This document shows, piece after piece, positions 32,781 to 42,198 of a DNA stretch of 44,820 bases. Made by a program: the position numbers and the translations under genes. Where the stretch lies: the NCBI GenBank assembly GCA_023444055.1, contig JAEZRV010000038.1:1-44820 (forward strand), written 5' to 3'. The DNA is from Bacillota bacterium. GTDB taxonomy: Bacteria > Bacillota > Clostridia > Acetivibrionales > DSM-1351. The notes beneath the pieces are model-generated. The model saw only the letters and a list, made by a program, of their open reading frames with translations. It did not search any database and was not told where the DNA came from. Position 1 is the first letter of the stretch. Each line of letters opens with the position of its first letter.

Positions 32781-34713
32781 AGGGGCTGTCGCATTAGCTA
32801 TTAAAAAATAGCTGTGCGAGGCTCCTTTTTCATCCCTAAAATAGCTTGTTTTAGGCTATTTCTGTGGATAAGTATTTATGATTTTTAAAAAAATGCACAC
32901 TTAAATAAGCCATTTCTAATAATAGCTTTTTATCACTTTATTTATTTATTTCAACTTTTTAAATTTACGCCGTTTCTTTTAGTGGATAAAGATACGTTTG
33001 TGTTCGCTCTGATTGAATTTTATTGTGAAGCTTGTTTATGTTATGAGCCATTGCCAAAAGAATACTTTCAGCTAAGATGTTTTGCTTGCCCTTACATAAA
33101 AATCTACGGAATCCCATATCCTGCTTTAGCTCTCCAAAGGAACCTTCTGCTTGAATACTTCTATTCATTCTTAATTGACAGCCTTCGGAACTTGTTATCC
33201 TTTCAAGAGTTTCTTTTCGGTACTGCTTGAACTCTTTTGCAACTTCAAGTCTTTTAACTCTTTCTTCAAATGAGCCTTTAAAGTTGTTACCTTTGATACA
33301 GCTACTTTTGTAAAGGCAGTTACTACAGTCATTACACGTGTATATTGTCTTAGTACTTCTATATCCTGTTTTGCTTTTTCTTGAGATAATATTGCATACC
33401 TCAAGGCGTTTTCCATTCCTGCATATGTAGTAATCTCCATCCTCATTGTATTCCATGTTATCTATCAGACCTATATCTGCTTTGTATTTTCTTGTTTTAG
33501 ATATTTCATAGTTTGAGGGCTTGATAAATGCTAACCGCTTATTACTCTCAAGAAATGCATAGTTTTCTTCGCTTTCATAGCCGGCATCTGCAACTATCTT
33601 TTCATATTTGAATTTTAGATTTGCCTCCATACTTTTTAAAAATGGGATAAGTGTTGTAGTATCGGTAGGTTGTGGCCCAACAGTAAGCCATGTTATGTAC
33701 TCCGAATCTACTCCATGCTGGACATTATACCCTGCTTTGAGCTGACCATTACCCATTGCATCTTCTTTCATTCTCATAAACGTAGCATCATTATCTGTCT
33801 TAGAGTAACTATTTCGGTTACCACAAATATTTACTTTTTGAGTGTATTCCTTAAGCTTTTCAACATATTCTTCCAACTTTTCAATAGATCTTTGCAATGG
33901 AGATTTTCTCTTACCTATACCATGTACAAATTCAATTCCCTCCGAAAACTTTAAACAATATAGCTTTTTGCGGAGTTTTTTAATATGCTTAACTTTTACA
34001 ATGTTGTGGTAAATGAGCTTAATGCCATATTGTTCTTCACATTCGGCAACAAAGTTTGCCAACTTTTCAAGTAGCTTAGCTTGATTTTTAGTAACTGATT
34101 TTTTCCATACAAAGGTATATTTGTTGGCACAAGCTTCTATTTTAGTTCCATCAATAAATATGGCTTCACCTGATACTTCTCCCAAGTCATGTAGAATGTT
34201 AGACATTTTAGTAAGAATACTTTCTGCACATGGAGCAAAATGCAGACTTCTAAACCTTGCAAAGGTTGAATGGTCTGGAACTGTAGCATCTTCTAAAATA
34301 TACATAAAGTTGATATCTCTCCTGCAAGCAGTTTCCATTGAGCGGGATGAGTAGTTATGATTCATGTAAGAGTACAGCACAATCTTAAGCATCTGTCGCG
34401 GGTTTGCCTGATTTTCTCTAATACGAGAATAAGTCGCGTATAAATCTTTTAGATCCATCTCCTCTACAAATTGACTTAGCAGACGCACTGAATCGTTATC
34501 TGGGATTATGCAATCAATATTTAACGGAAGTTTTAATTGATAAAATCCTTGATTAACAGTATAATTTTTGTATAAGTTAATGTGTTTGGTCATACATTAA
34601 TTTTACCATAAATCCCATTCTCTGAAGAGTTTGGGGTTTATTTTTTTATATAAAAATGAAAAAGATTGAAAAAGGAGCCTCGCACTAATTTTTTATTTAG
34701 TGCGACAGCCCCT
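32781..34713 (-). mobile_element. Complete IS1182-family insertion sequence
   Basis: The element is bounded by AGGGGCTGTCGCA (32781-32793) and its complement (34701-34713). The similarity of the two ends extends inward about 50 bp and includes a subterminal hairpin on each side (left AGCTATT/AATAGCT; right GCACTAA/TTAGTGC) and the block GTGCGAGGCTCC. One transposase gene fills the interior. No clear target duplication is visible. Intact ends and an intact gene suggest recent insertion. Confidence 0.85.
32965..34593 (-). CDS. IS1182-family transposase
   Basis: The 542-residue protein is full length for the family. It has the N-terminal domain (RQMLKIVLYSYMNHNYSSRS, PDHSTFARFR), the DDE catalytic core (IFIDGTKIEACANKYTFVWK with the first Asp; KIVADAGYESEENYAFLE with the second; the Glu in MNRSIQAEGSFGELKQDMGF), and a Cys-rich insert (YTCNDCSNCLYKSSC). 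It moves the surrounding element by cut and paste. No frame damage seen. Confidence 0.92.
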   Translation of the reverse strand: MTKHINLYKNYTVNQGFYQLKLPLNIDCIIPDNDSVRLLSQFVEEMDLKDLYATYSRIRENQANPRQMLKIVLYSYMNHNYSSRSMETACRRDINFMYILEDATVPDHSTFARFRSLHFAPCAESILTKMSNILHDLGEVSGEAIFIDGTKIEACANKYTFVWKKSVTKNQAKLLEKLANFVAECEEQYGIKLIYHNIVKVKHIKKLRKKLYCLKFSEGIEFVHGIGKRKSPLQRSIEKLEEYVEKLKEYTQKVNICGNRNSYSKTDNDATFMRMKEDAMGNGQLKAGYNVQHGVDSEYITWLTVGPQPTDTTTLIPFLKSMEANLKFKYEKIVADAGYESEENYAFLESNKRLAFIKPSNYEISKTRKYKADIGLIDNMEYNEDGDYYICRNGKRLEVCNIISRKSKTGYRSTKTIYTCNDCSNCLYKSSCIKGNNFKGSFEERVKRLEVAKEFKQYRKETLERITSSEGCQLRMNRSIQAEGSFGELKQDMGFRRFLCKGKQNILAESILLAMAHNINKLHNKIQSERTQTYLYPLKETA

Positions 34714-34899
34714 TCTTATGTGTCTAATCACTATGATTTTGATACAATTTAGCGATAATTGAATTACGCTAAAAGGTTTGAATAACGTTAAATTGTATAG
34801 GGTTACCGTAAAATATTCAACGTAAATATTACAATCCGAATATTCCAATTTTCTAGCAAAAATCTTCTCGCTAATAGACAAAATACTACTCTCTCTTAA

Positions 34900-35155
34900 T
34901 TAGATTCTAGTTGAGAAAAACTTTGGCTTTCTTTTTTGCTTCAAATTATATTCCGTCTGTATTGCAACCAGATCCACAAGCTTAACCATCTGTCGGTCAT
35001 AGTGCTTGTTCAATCCTCTTAAGGATTTATTCCCTTCATCAACCCTGCTTACTGCCATTATAGCTTTTTATGTGTCGCATCAAACGTATTCCATACATAT
35101 TTGTCTCCTAGTACCAACCTGACTATGCCCCATGGCTTTACTTATTCCAAATAGA
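34900..35155 (-). pseudogene. Tyrosine integrase, C-terminal remnant with frame damage
   Basis: On the minus strand a frame begins KAMGHSQVGT, the G-H-S box of phage-type integrases, continues after a frame change as RDKYVWNTFDATHKK, and after another reads MAVSRVDEGNKSLRGLNKHY and DRQMVKLVDLVAIQTEYNLK to a stop at 34900. The tyrosine position of the family is expected in DKYVWN. Frameshifts and stops make it non-functional. The rest of 34714-35230 holds nothing I can assign. Confidence 0.5.
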
Positions 35156-35230
35156 TTAATCCCCCCTTATATTTGCACTTTAAGATAAAGGCACTAGATA
35201 GCACCTTCATCTTATTATCGAGCATTACCT

Positions 35231-35737
35231 CTACCTTCGCTTTAGCATTCTCATTTTGAAACTCCTGATTCTTACCATATATCTGCTCGTATAAATCACA
35301 CCAAGGACTAACATTCCAAATGAAAACCCAAGTGCAAAACTTGCAACTGACTCTGTATATCCGCTATCAGCAAGTCCCATACTGTCTAGAATAGCAAATA
35401 CCATAAAAGCTACAACCCCTACCAAAAATAAAATATGCATTCTTTTTGTAAGCCGTTTTCTTTCATCGTTGCTATAATCCGCTACCTTAAGTACAGTTTC
35501 TTCTAATTCTTTGTTCATTTTCTCACTTTTCCTTTCCCCATCAAAAATCTCTCTGATTTCTACCTCATAGTAATCTGCAATTTGAATAAGAATATCCAAA
35601 TCAGGCATATTAGAACCAGTCTCCCATCTAGAAACAGTTCTACCTGATACACCGATAATTTCTGCAAATTGTTCCTGTGTAATATTTTTTTCTTTGCGAA
35701 GTATCTTTAAAAAACTTCCGATCTTTTTCTGTTCCAA
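35231..35737 (-). CDS. XRE-type helix-turn-helix regulator with membrane-anchored C terminus
   Basis: The protein starts at TTG 35737, since AAAGGAGGAAATCCA lies directly before it. An ATG far upstream (35854) would add 39 residues unlike the family. It is 168 residues long: an HTH_3 domain (about 5-58, LRKEKNITQEQFAEIIGVSG, TVSRWETGSNMPDLDILIQI), a linker, and two membrane segments near residues 103-120 and 132-150. Membrane-bound XRE regulators of this kind often answer to a neighbouring membrane or peptide system; none is evident here. Confidence 0.8.
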   Translation of the reverse strand: MEQKKIGSFLKILRKEKNITQEQFAEIIGVSGRTVSRWETGSNMPDLDILIQIADYYEVEIREIFDGERKSEKMNKELEETVLKVADYSNDERKRLTKRMHILFLVGVVAFMVFAILDSMGLADSGYTESVASFALGFSFGMLVLGVIYTSRYMVRIRSFKMRMLKRR

Positions 35738-35938
35738 TGGATTTCCTCCTTTTATATTCAGATTACTATCTATACCGATAAAAAAACATGACACAAAGCG
35801 AGAAATGCCGATATTTTCTTTGCTAGACATGATGTGTCTAGTCAACAAACTCAAATCTAGCTATCATTATATCGAGAAATCTATTTATTATTTTGTTATT
35901 TTCAATATATAATTAGCATATTAGCTGTCACAAAATTG

Positions 35939-36808
35939 TTATTGCTTATTTTTCTGCTTATTTTTTTTAATATAAGATTTTAATTTACTCAATTCTATAT
36001 CTGGGAAGCCTCCCCATTGTTTTTCATAATTCTTATCTTCTTTCTTTTGATTTCTAATTTTTTCATATGATTTTGCAACTTCTTTTACAAACCCAAGAAA
36101 ATCACCAGTAGTTTCAAAATCAGTGCAATAGATTTCTTCATCTTCAAGATGTGCCCTCTCATAGGGACCAATATCATATGAATCCTTTTTTGCAGTATAA
36201 ACATCAATTAATATTTTTTGGTTATGCCTTTCTAATTTCCAAATGTAAGCACCGGGTTCTTCATCCCAACATAACCATTTGGTTTTTGATATGTCCTCTA
36301 AATTGACTGAACATAAATCATTAATTGCAACAAGAAACTCATAAGGAGCATCATTACTAAGATAAGCAGAAGCAGTAACTGTTATGTTTTTAGTTCTATC
36401 GGCTAATATAACATCAAACCAACCCGCTTTTACTTCTGATATATGGAAACCTGGATAATTGATATATTGCATATCTTGCAATAATTCTTGTGTGAATTCG
36501 CATCCATAAGCTGAATTATTTTCAAAAGTCAAGTTCTTGAATTGCACAAACTCAAATTCTGTTGCATCATGGCAATTGTTTTCGAACACTGAATTATCTA
36601 GGTTGCAATAGCTAAAATTACACGTTTTTAGATTGCACCTATCAAATACAGTTTTTGTTAGATTTGCTCCAGAAAAGTCGGCAATAAAAAAACATTTTTC
36701 AAAGTATAAATTACTTAAGTTATCATTAATAAATGTACCTTCAATGTCAAGCTCATAAAATTTGTTTTTCCCTGATTCAATTAGCACTAAAAGTTCTTCT
36801 GAAGTCAT
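35939..36808 (-). CDS. Pentapeptide-repeat protein with unknown C-terminal domain
   Basis: Residues about 20-110 of 289 form degenerate pentapeptide repeats (ADFSGANLTKTVFDRCNLKT, CNFSYCNLDNSVFENN). The C-terminal domain (about 125-270, KWLCWDEEPGAYIWKLERHN) is not recognised but recalls small globular domains of immunity-type proteins. AAAGGAG is before the ATG. It is the last gene of a minus-strand run starting at 41.1 kb and lies 36 bases after the 36845-38050 gene. Cytoplasmic; function unknown. Confidence 0.65.
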   Translation of the reverse strand: MTSEELLVLIESGKNKFYELDIEGTFINDNLSNLYFEKCFFIADFSGANLTKTVFDRCNLKTCNFSYCNLDNSVFENNCHDATEFEFVQFKNLTFENNSAYGCEFTQELLQDMQYINYPGFHISEVKAGWFDVILADRTKNITVTASAYLSNDAPYEFLVAINDLCSVNLEDISKTKWLCWDEEPGAYIWKLERHNQKILIDVYTAKKDSYDIGPYERAHLEDEEIYCTDFETTGDFLGFVKEVAKSYEKIRNQKKEDKNYEKQWGGFPDIELSKLKSYIKKNKQKNKQ

Positions 36809-36844
36809 AAGCGCTCCTTTACAATTAACTTACTCGCAATAAAA

Positions 36845-38050
36845 CTATTTATATGGATTATAATCTTCAGTAACACTTATAGCCAATGGTTGAACTGCTA
36901 AGTTTTCAAGCTTACTCCCTTGGTTCAGTGCGTCATTGATTGCTTTAAATGTTGCACTTTGGAAAAGAATACGATTATATTTGTCTTTATCAAACCCAAA
37001 TTGCAATTTTTCTCTTACTAACCTTTTAATAAGTGCTAAATTGCTTAGCTGTGATAAGAAAATGTTAGTTCTAGACCCATCAGGCTTAATTAATGAAATT
37101 TCATCTGAATATTGGATCTCAGGTAGAGTAATTCCACAGTATATTTCCGGAATAAAAGAATATAGTTCAATAGCTAAGTCTAGGTCGCCAGTTAATCTAG
37201 CTATCCTTTCAAAAAGCAAATCATATTCTGCTTGATTTGAACAATTCTCAAATAATTCTATTGCCCCAAATACATATTTTTTCAGATTTCCATAATTATA
37301 TTTTTCCTGTCTCCACGTCTTGTCACATTGTCTAATTATGATAAACTGTTTTTCCCCTTTAAATTGATTCCTTGTATTCCAACTTCGTGCATACTCCTCC
37401 ATCTTTTTTTGAGCTTTCAAAAATGGTTCATTGTTGAATGTACATTGGGTTATGATTTCACCATCCGGTTGGTGCGAAACATATACTTTGATCCAGTAAA
37501 ACCTCTTAGTCCCTAATATCGGTATAATTTCATCCTTTAATATGTTGAATATCCTAGTTTCATCAACAGTATTTATGTCACAATATCCCTGTGTATGTAA
37601 TGCCCCTATTTTGGGATGCCATATTTGAGTGTTACTTCCTAATATCGTCTCAAAATCTAATTTTGGATCATGTCTATCATAAAACGCCTCAATTATAACT
37701 TCCAAAACATTGGAGACAAAAGTAGATACTCCATTTTTTATTGATTCATTAATGTCATTACCCTTTCCAATTCCAGCTAAAGATTCAAAAATTTCAGTAT
37801 CAAAGTTTTCTTGTTTAATTATAAAATCCAGCTGGGCTATTAATGCATCTGAATGCAGCGTTTTATTGGCAACCCTTGCCTTTATGGACATTTTATATTC
37901 GTGTATTATCAGCTCATGATTGATAATTTCAGATTGAATGTTTTTCAAAACACTTTCTTCCTTTAAAATCTGAAGGATAATATCATCACCTTTTTGCTCA
38001 TAATCCTTTGAATTATCCTTTCCACTAAAAATCCTCTTTAAAAAACTCAT
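36845..38050 (-). CDS. Hypothetical protein, 401 residues (possibly DUF6348-like)
   Basis: The chosen ATG (38050) gives MSFLKRIFSGKDN; a TTG further up would overlap the upstream gene and lies before its stop. Residues 1-110 are helical and charged. Residues about 130-220 contain IWHPKIGALHTQGYCDIN and FYWIKVYVSHQPDGE, which look like the DUF6348-type fold that I recall only loosely. The rest is unrecognised. It follows the DUF4261 gene by 26 bases, so they are probably co-transcribed. No signal peptide or membrane segment. Confidence 0.55.
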   Translation of the reverse strand: MSFLKRIFSGKDNSKDYEQKGDDIILQILKEESVLKNIQSEIINHELIIHEYKMSIKARVANKTLHSDALIAQLDFIIKQENFDTEIFESLAGIGKGNDINESIKNGVSTFVSNVLEVIIEAFYDRHDPKLDFETILGSNTQIWHPKIGALHTQGYCDINTVDETRIFNILKDEIIPILGTKRFYWIKVYVSHQPDGEIITQCTFNNEPFLKAQKKMEEYARSWNTRNQFKGEKQFIIIRQCDKTWRQEKYNYGNLKKYVFGAIELFENCSNQAEYDLLFERIARLTGDLDLAIELYSFIPEIYCGITLPEIQYSDEISLIKPDGSRTNIFLSQLSNLALIKRLVREKLQFGFDKDKYNRILFQSATFKAINDALNQGSKLENLAVQPLAISVTEDYNPYK

Positions 38051-38076
38051 TTTCCCTCGTCCTCTCGGTTTATGTA

Positions 38077-39009
38077 TCAGCAAGGTCTTATCCTATTATC
38101 CATAGGAAACCACCTTATTACTTCTCTTGGTGGAGAAGCAATTCCTTCTTCAAAAGTTCCTTGCCATCGAATATCTCCCGGTCCATCCATTGTATCTCCA
38201 TTTTTAATCACAGGACCATTCTTCATAAGATAATCTGAAACATTTCGTAAAAAATTTGCAACTTCATTTGCATTATAGGAATTCTTTTCAAATAGTGCTT
38301 CTTGATCAACAATGTCTAGTTGTTGCATACCAACAGTATCCATTAATGTCCATTCATTATCATCTGGGAGATTAAAAAGACGAATATTTGACCATATTTC
38401 TAACGGTGCAAGCCCTATTTGGAGATTCCTTTCCAATAGTTCGGCAATTTCTTGTGATGAAGCAAGAATTTCGCCATTAGGATTGAAATAGCAAAGTGTC
38501 TCAGGAATTTCAAGTAGTTTTCTAATCAGTTTTGTAATAAAAATCATTTCTAACATAACATCATATCCATTGGGAATACAGGGCAAATTTTTGTCTACTT
38601 GACCAAAAATGTAGCTTGCTCGGATTCTAATAAATGCTTTATGTACCTCAGAATCTGTTTTCCCATTTGGATATCTCCAACATTGTTGACTTGCTCGTTC
38701 GAGATTACCAGGGTATGTAAAAGGTCCAAAGTGCCCCATTGACCATGCTCCAAATACCATGGCATCATTTTTAGGATCTCCCATATCATCAGGCCAGGGT
38801 CTATCAACAATATCAACTGAAATACAGCCATTTATCTCTGGAAGAAAAGATATCGTTATACTGGGTCCACCAAAAACCCAGTCATTTGATTTATCAATTC
38901 TTTTAACAATCTTATAGTCTTGAATTAAAGTCTTTTCAATCATTTCTATTGATATAGTATTGGCTAATAAGATAACAACCCCTTGTGAAAATAGCCCTTT
39001 TGTAGGCAT
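38077..39009 (-). CDS. DUF4261 domain protein
   Basis: The 310-residue protein fits DUF4261: VDIVDRPWPDDMGDPKND, AWSMGHFGPFTYPGNLERAS and ETLCYFNPNGEILASSQEIA are its recognisable blocks. The activity is unknown; the family is frequent near polymorphic-toxin immunity genes in Firmicutes. AGGGGG precedes the ATG. First in a tight group with the next two genes on the same strand, 98 bases after the ATP-grasp gene. Confidence 0.75.
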   Translation of the reverse strand: MPTKGLFSQGVVILLANTISIEMIEKTLIQDYKIVKRIDKSNDWVFGGPSITISFLPEINGCISVDIVDRPWPDDMGDPKNDAMVFGAWSMGHFGPFTYPGNLERASQQCWRYPNGKTDSEVHKAFIRIRASYIFGQVDKNLPCIPNGYDVMLEMIFITKLIRKLLEIPETLCYFNPNGEILASSQEIAELLERNLQIGLAPLEIWSNIRLFNLPDDNEWTLMDTVGMQQLDIVDQEALFEKNSYNANEVANFLRNVSDYLMKNGPVIKNGDTMDGPGDIRWQGTFEEGIASPPREVIRWFPMDNRIRPC

Positions 39010-39107
39010 ATTTATTCCCCCTAAAATAGTATAATAAAACTCTTAACTACAATTTCCTACCATTATATCCATTGTCCCACAAACAATTTTTCCCTTCAAT
39101 TTTAGTT

Positions 39108-40190
39108 TCACTCATTCTCTATCTGAGCATGAGCTATCTCTATAGTTTTGTTTTCACTAGCCAAATCAAGAATATACATAGGTGGAGAACAAGGTAAAAC
39201 ATTAACTATCGTTCCTACCTTGCCATTCTTCAATTTGACTTCGGTTAATTCATTAAAAGGATTAATATTTTGGCTTTTTCCACACGTATAATGGTATAAC
39301 CAAGCATAAAAGTCCTGCTTATCATTACAGCCAGGTAGTCCTGAAACCTGTCCATCTCCAATTTCAACTATTATCCAGACTCCATCTTTTCCGAAAGCAT
39401 AGTCAACAGTATAGAAGTTACTATTGATATTTGAAAACTGTTTGATAAACTCATCATGCCCTTCAGAATCAGAACCAGTATAGTTAACTTCATCCCAATA
39501 AGGAAAAGAACAAATCCATTTTCCATTAACGAAAAATGCCCGGTACTCTCTAGTCAGAGGCATGCCACTTTTGGGATGGATACCAATAGATTGGAATTCT
39601 ATGAATTCTCTAAAGACCACCCCGCCAATCAGGTCTTCTCCTTGTCTAGTTATGAAATTATTAGTCACTCTCTTTACCTGTTCAGGGTCAGAGGCATCTG
39701 GAATATAGCAAGCATCAGCCCATTCATGCTTTCTGGATTTAACATAATCTTTAACTATCATCGGCTTATTTCCGAATATCTTTAATTGCTCCATGACTCC
39801 ATCAAACTTTAAATAGAAGTCTTCAGGAGGTATACACAAGCTTTGGGGAGTAACCTTCTCTACCATGTTATACCACCCAGGCAAGTGATGTGCATTCTTA
39901 TACTGTTCAGGAGTATTTATGAGCTTTATATTTTTATTCATTAAAACGCCATATAGCTCTTTATAATGGTCTGGCTTCATCATCCAGCCTCTATAAATCG
40001 CAACCTTCTCATACTCAGCAACTGAAACTTTTCTTACGGCTTTTTTTGCATCATTTTCATTTACCAATGCATCTAAGTCAATCAATTCGGCTTCAAACAA
40101 ACCACAAGAAATTGAAGCAGTATATTCATCCTGATAATCAATATCCACTTCACTTGGAGAGAATATACTATTACAAAAAAGGATTAACAT
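39108..40190 (-). CDS. R2K-clade ATP-grasp protein with C-terminal DUF4926-like domain
   Basis: The ATG at 40190 follows GTGAGGT and gives 360 residues. Residues about 130-295 are an ATP-grasp fold of the R2K type: PMIVKDYVKSRKHEWADACY (ATP-binding lysine), GGVVFREFIEF, REYRAFFVNGKWICSFPYW and VWIIVEIGDGQVSGLPG (metal-binding acidic residues). The last 55 residues (LTEVKLKNGKVGTIVNVL, PMYILDLA) resemble DUF4926. R2K enzymes are predicted to ligate peptides or modify proteins in phage, conflict and immunity settings. Substrate unknown. It starts 19 bases after the phosphoesterase stop. Confidence 0.78.
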   Translation of the reverse strand: MLILFCNSIFSPSEVDIDYQDEYTASISCGLFEAELIDLDALVNENDAKKAVRKVSVAEYEKVAIYRGWMMKPDHYKELYGVLMNKNIKLINTPEQYKNAHHLPGWYNMVEKVTPQSLCIPPEDFYLKFDGVMEQLKIFGNKPMIVKDYVKSRKHEWADACYIPDASDPEQVKRVTNNFITRQGEDLIGGVVFREFIEFQSIGIHPKSGMPLTREYRAFFVNGKWICSFPYWDEVNYTGSDSEGHDEFIKQFSNINSNFYTVDYAFGKDGVWIIVEIGDGQVSGLPGCNDKQDFYAWLYHYTCGKSQNINPFNELTEVKLKNGKVGTIVNVLPCSPPMYILDLASENKTIEIAHAQIENE

Positions 40191-40209
40191 CGGTTTTACC
40201 TCACTTTCA

Positions 40210-41100
40210 TTATATATCAAACTCACCAATAGCTTCTTTCGCAATCCTTTCATAATCTGTTTGTGATTTATCTAAATAGCCAACCGGAGAACGATACAAT
40301 TTTATGTTTTCAATTTCGAGAAAAAGCTTTTTGTGCCTATGCCCACAAATAACATTTACATTCCTGCCTTTTGAAACACTATTAATGAACTCCCCTATTC
40401 GACTACTTCCCTCGTAAGCATCAAAGGGACATGGGATATCTTTAGGTAATATACAGTCTTTGAACGGCGCTGTATGCAATACTATTAACAATTTCTCTGC
40501 ACTCTCAGGTATCTGCTGAACAACTGCTTTTAGTTCATCAAATAGCAGTTCAAATACTTCATTATTGCGAAATCTTTTAAGTCGTTCCTTCCAATTTGGC
40601 GAGTTTGGTTCCTTCAGCCATACAGCATATTTAGAATCATTCCATTCACCCTCGTCAAATGTTCCTCTCGCATAATCCATAAAGCTATATTTAAGTGCCA
40701 ACCTTGAATCAGTCAAACTGAAATCGTACCAGCCAATGTTCCCAACGATTGCAGTATTATTTATAATGTAAGGCTCAGTTACAGGATACAAAAAACCATT
40801 GTTTTTACATATCTGCGGGATGGCTTGCCTATATTTATAAAAGCTATCCTTACTCTTCCGTACTGAATTATTTGATTCTATCCATATATCATGGTTGCCA
40901 GGAATCATAACTTTAAGGCACTCTAATTCGTCGAATTGCTTTAAGGTGCTATCCAGGTTATCAAGAGAGTTGGAAACATCACCTGCAATTACAAAAACAT
41001 CAGGTCTTATCTCTTTAATTCGATTAACCAAATGCGGGATAAGTAGTCTATTATTCATAGTTATATCAGAATGCATATCAGAAGTATAAGCTATCTTCAT
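40210..41100 (-). CDS. Calcineurin-like metallophosphoesterase
   Basis: The 296-residue protein carries the full two-metal signature: Asp8 and His10 in YTSDMHSD, Asp41 in VIAGDVSNS, Asn69-His70 in IPGNHDIW, a later His in VLHTAPF and the CGHRHKK motif. It hydrolyses a phosphoester, perhaps a nucleotide, protein or nucleic acid. AAGGTGAT lies before the ATG. It heads the group phosphoesterase - R2K ATP-grasp - DUF4261, all on the minus strand. Confidence 0.85.
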   Translation of the reverse strand: MKIAYTSDMHSDITMNNRLLIPHLVNRIKEIRPDVFVIAGDVSNSLDNLDSTLKQFDELECLKVMIPGNHDIWIESNNSVRKSKDSFYKYRQAIPQICKNNGFLYPVTEPYIINNTAIVGNIGWYDFSLTDSRLALKYSFMDYARGTFDEGEWNDSKYAVWLKEPNSPNWKERLKRFRNNEVFELLFDELKAVVQQIPESAEKLLIVLHTAPFKDCILPKDIPCPFDAYEGSSRIGEFINSVSKGRNVNVICGHRHKKLFLEIENIKLYRSPVGYLDKSQTDYERIAKEAIGEFDI

Positions 41101-41302
41101 AACAAAATTATAATCACCTTATAATCAAAAGTATTTAATTCATTTTCTTAATCCTCATTTATTACCCCATTTACCTTTAACCTCAAGTTTTATGTCCTCA
41201 CTACACAAAGCCTATTTGATGAACAGTATATAAAGAATACGAATTAATATTTAACATATAAAGAGTTGTGGTTTAGGCTAAATTCCATCTAATCATTCAT
41301 GC

Positions 41303-41864
41303 CTAGCTTTGCAATTCAGACCAAAACCTAATATCCTTTATTGAGTCAAAGTTTATATCTTCATATTTTTTTATGCGAAATTCTATCTGTAAATATAAAA
41401 GTAAATCTTCCCCATAATATATAATATCGGTTTGATATACTGAAAAAATTGGGTTTCCTATTTCTTGTGGCTCTGATGGAATATATCTATGGGAGCATAT
41501 TGGTATAAGCTTAGGTGCTTTTTCCATTTCATTTTTACATATCTTAATCGCTTCATTTACGTCATTGGGTTGAATACCCCATCCAGAATACCAAAACTCA
41601 TTATTTTCAATATCAAAAATCATACCTTCTAATGGCCAACTCAATCTATCTTTTATACTTCTAATATTGCCTTCACTCATATTTCTCCAATTAACAAAAT
41701 TATTTGAAACTGGAAGTGCAATGGATAAGAATTCTTTTAGGTCAGGAGGAAACTTAATATCATACATACATACTTTCTATCCTCCTAATTTCTTGTAAGT
41801 TTAATCCATTTTCAAATAATACGCCTTTTTCTTTAAGAATATCTATTATTTTTCTTGCATCCAT
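41303..41864 (-). pseudogene. SUKH (SMI1/KNR4-like) immunity protein interrupted by a TATG-repeat frameshift
   Basis: The frame from 41767 (154 codons) begins MYDIKFPPDLKEFLSIALPV and has PLEGMIFDIENNEFWYSGWG and IPICSHRYIPSEP, a SUKH fold. The family's N-terminal helix lies upstream in another frame, starting at ATG 41864: MDARKIIDILKEKGVLFENG then LNLQEIRRIESM. The two join perfectly (ESMYDIKF) if one of three tandem TATG copies at 41772-41761 is removed. SUKH proteins neutralise nuclease and other toxins. With this repeat number the full protein is not made; internal initiation at 41767 (AGGAGG 13 bases upstream) could give a shorter form. Confidence 0.7.
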
Positions 41865-42175
41865 TTCTTAACCCCACTATTTCGCATTTTAAAACAATTA
41901 CACAACAATCTAATATTCCACATTTAATTACTATTTCCTCTAATATAAAATTGATAAAGCAGAAATAATTACATCCTACCATAAAAAAGTTACTCTACAC
42001 ACAAAAAACCACAAAGCAAGCATTTCTGCTAAACCTTGTGGCTGTAATAATTTATTTAGATATTTGTTTTAATTTCCATAACATCTTTAAAAACATAAAA
42101 CCAAATTTTAACTTCTGATGCACATTTGGGCAATATCTCTGACATTTTTCAAAGCACATTTCTTAAGAAATAACA
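41865..42175. other. Intergenic region before the winged-helix gene terminator
   Basis: No gene is supported. CCACAA (42009-42014) and TTGTGG (42038-42043) with inner AGCA/TGCT arms form a hairpin that could terminate transcription or be a small repeat. The remainder is A+T rich and unremarkable. Confidence 0.3.
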
Positions 42176-42194
42176 AAAGCCGCTTCGCTGCTTT
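42176..42194 (-). terminator. Intrinsic terminator of the winged-helix gene
   Basis: On the minus strand AAAGC-A-GC, loop GAA, GC-G-GCTTT begins 5 bases after the stop codon and runs into TTTTGTTATTT. The stem has one mismatch. Position and T-rich tail make a rho-independent terminator likely. Confidence 0.65.
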
Positions 42195-42198
42195 CTTG

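Noticed and set aside
32982..34354. Several plus-strand open frames inside the IS1182 element
   Set aside because: They are antisense to the intact transposase and have no start signals or recognisable domains.
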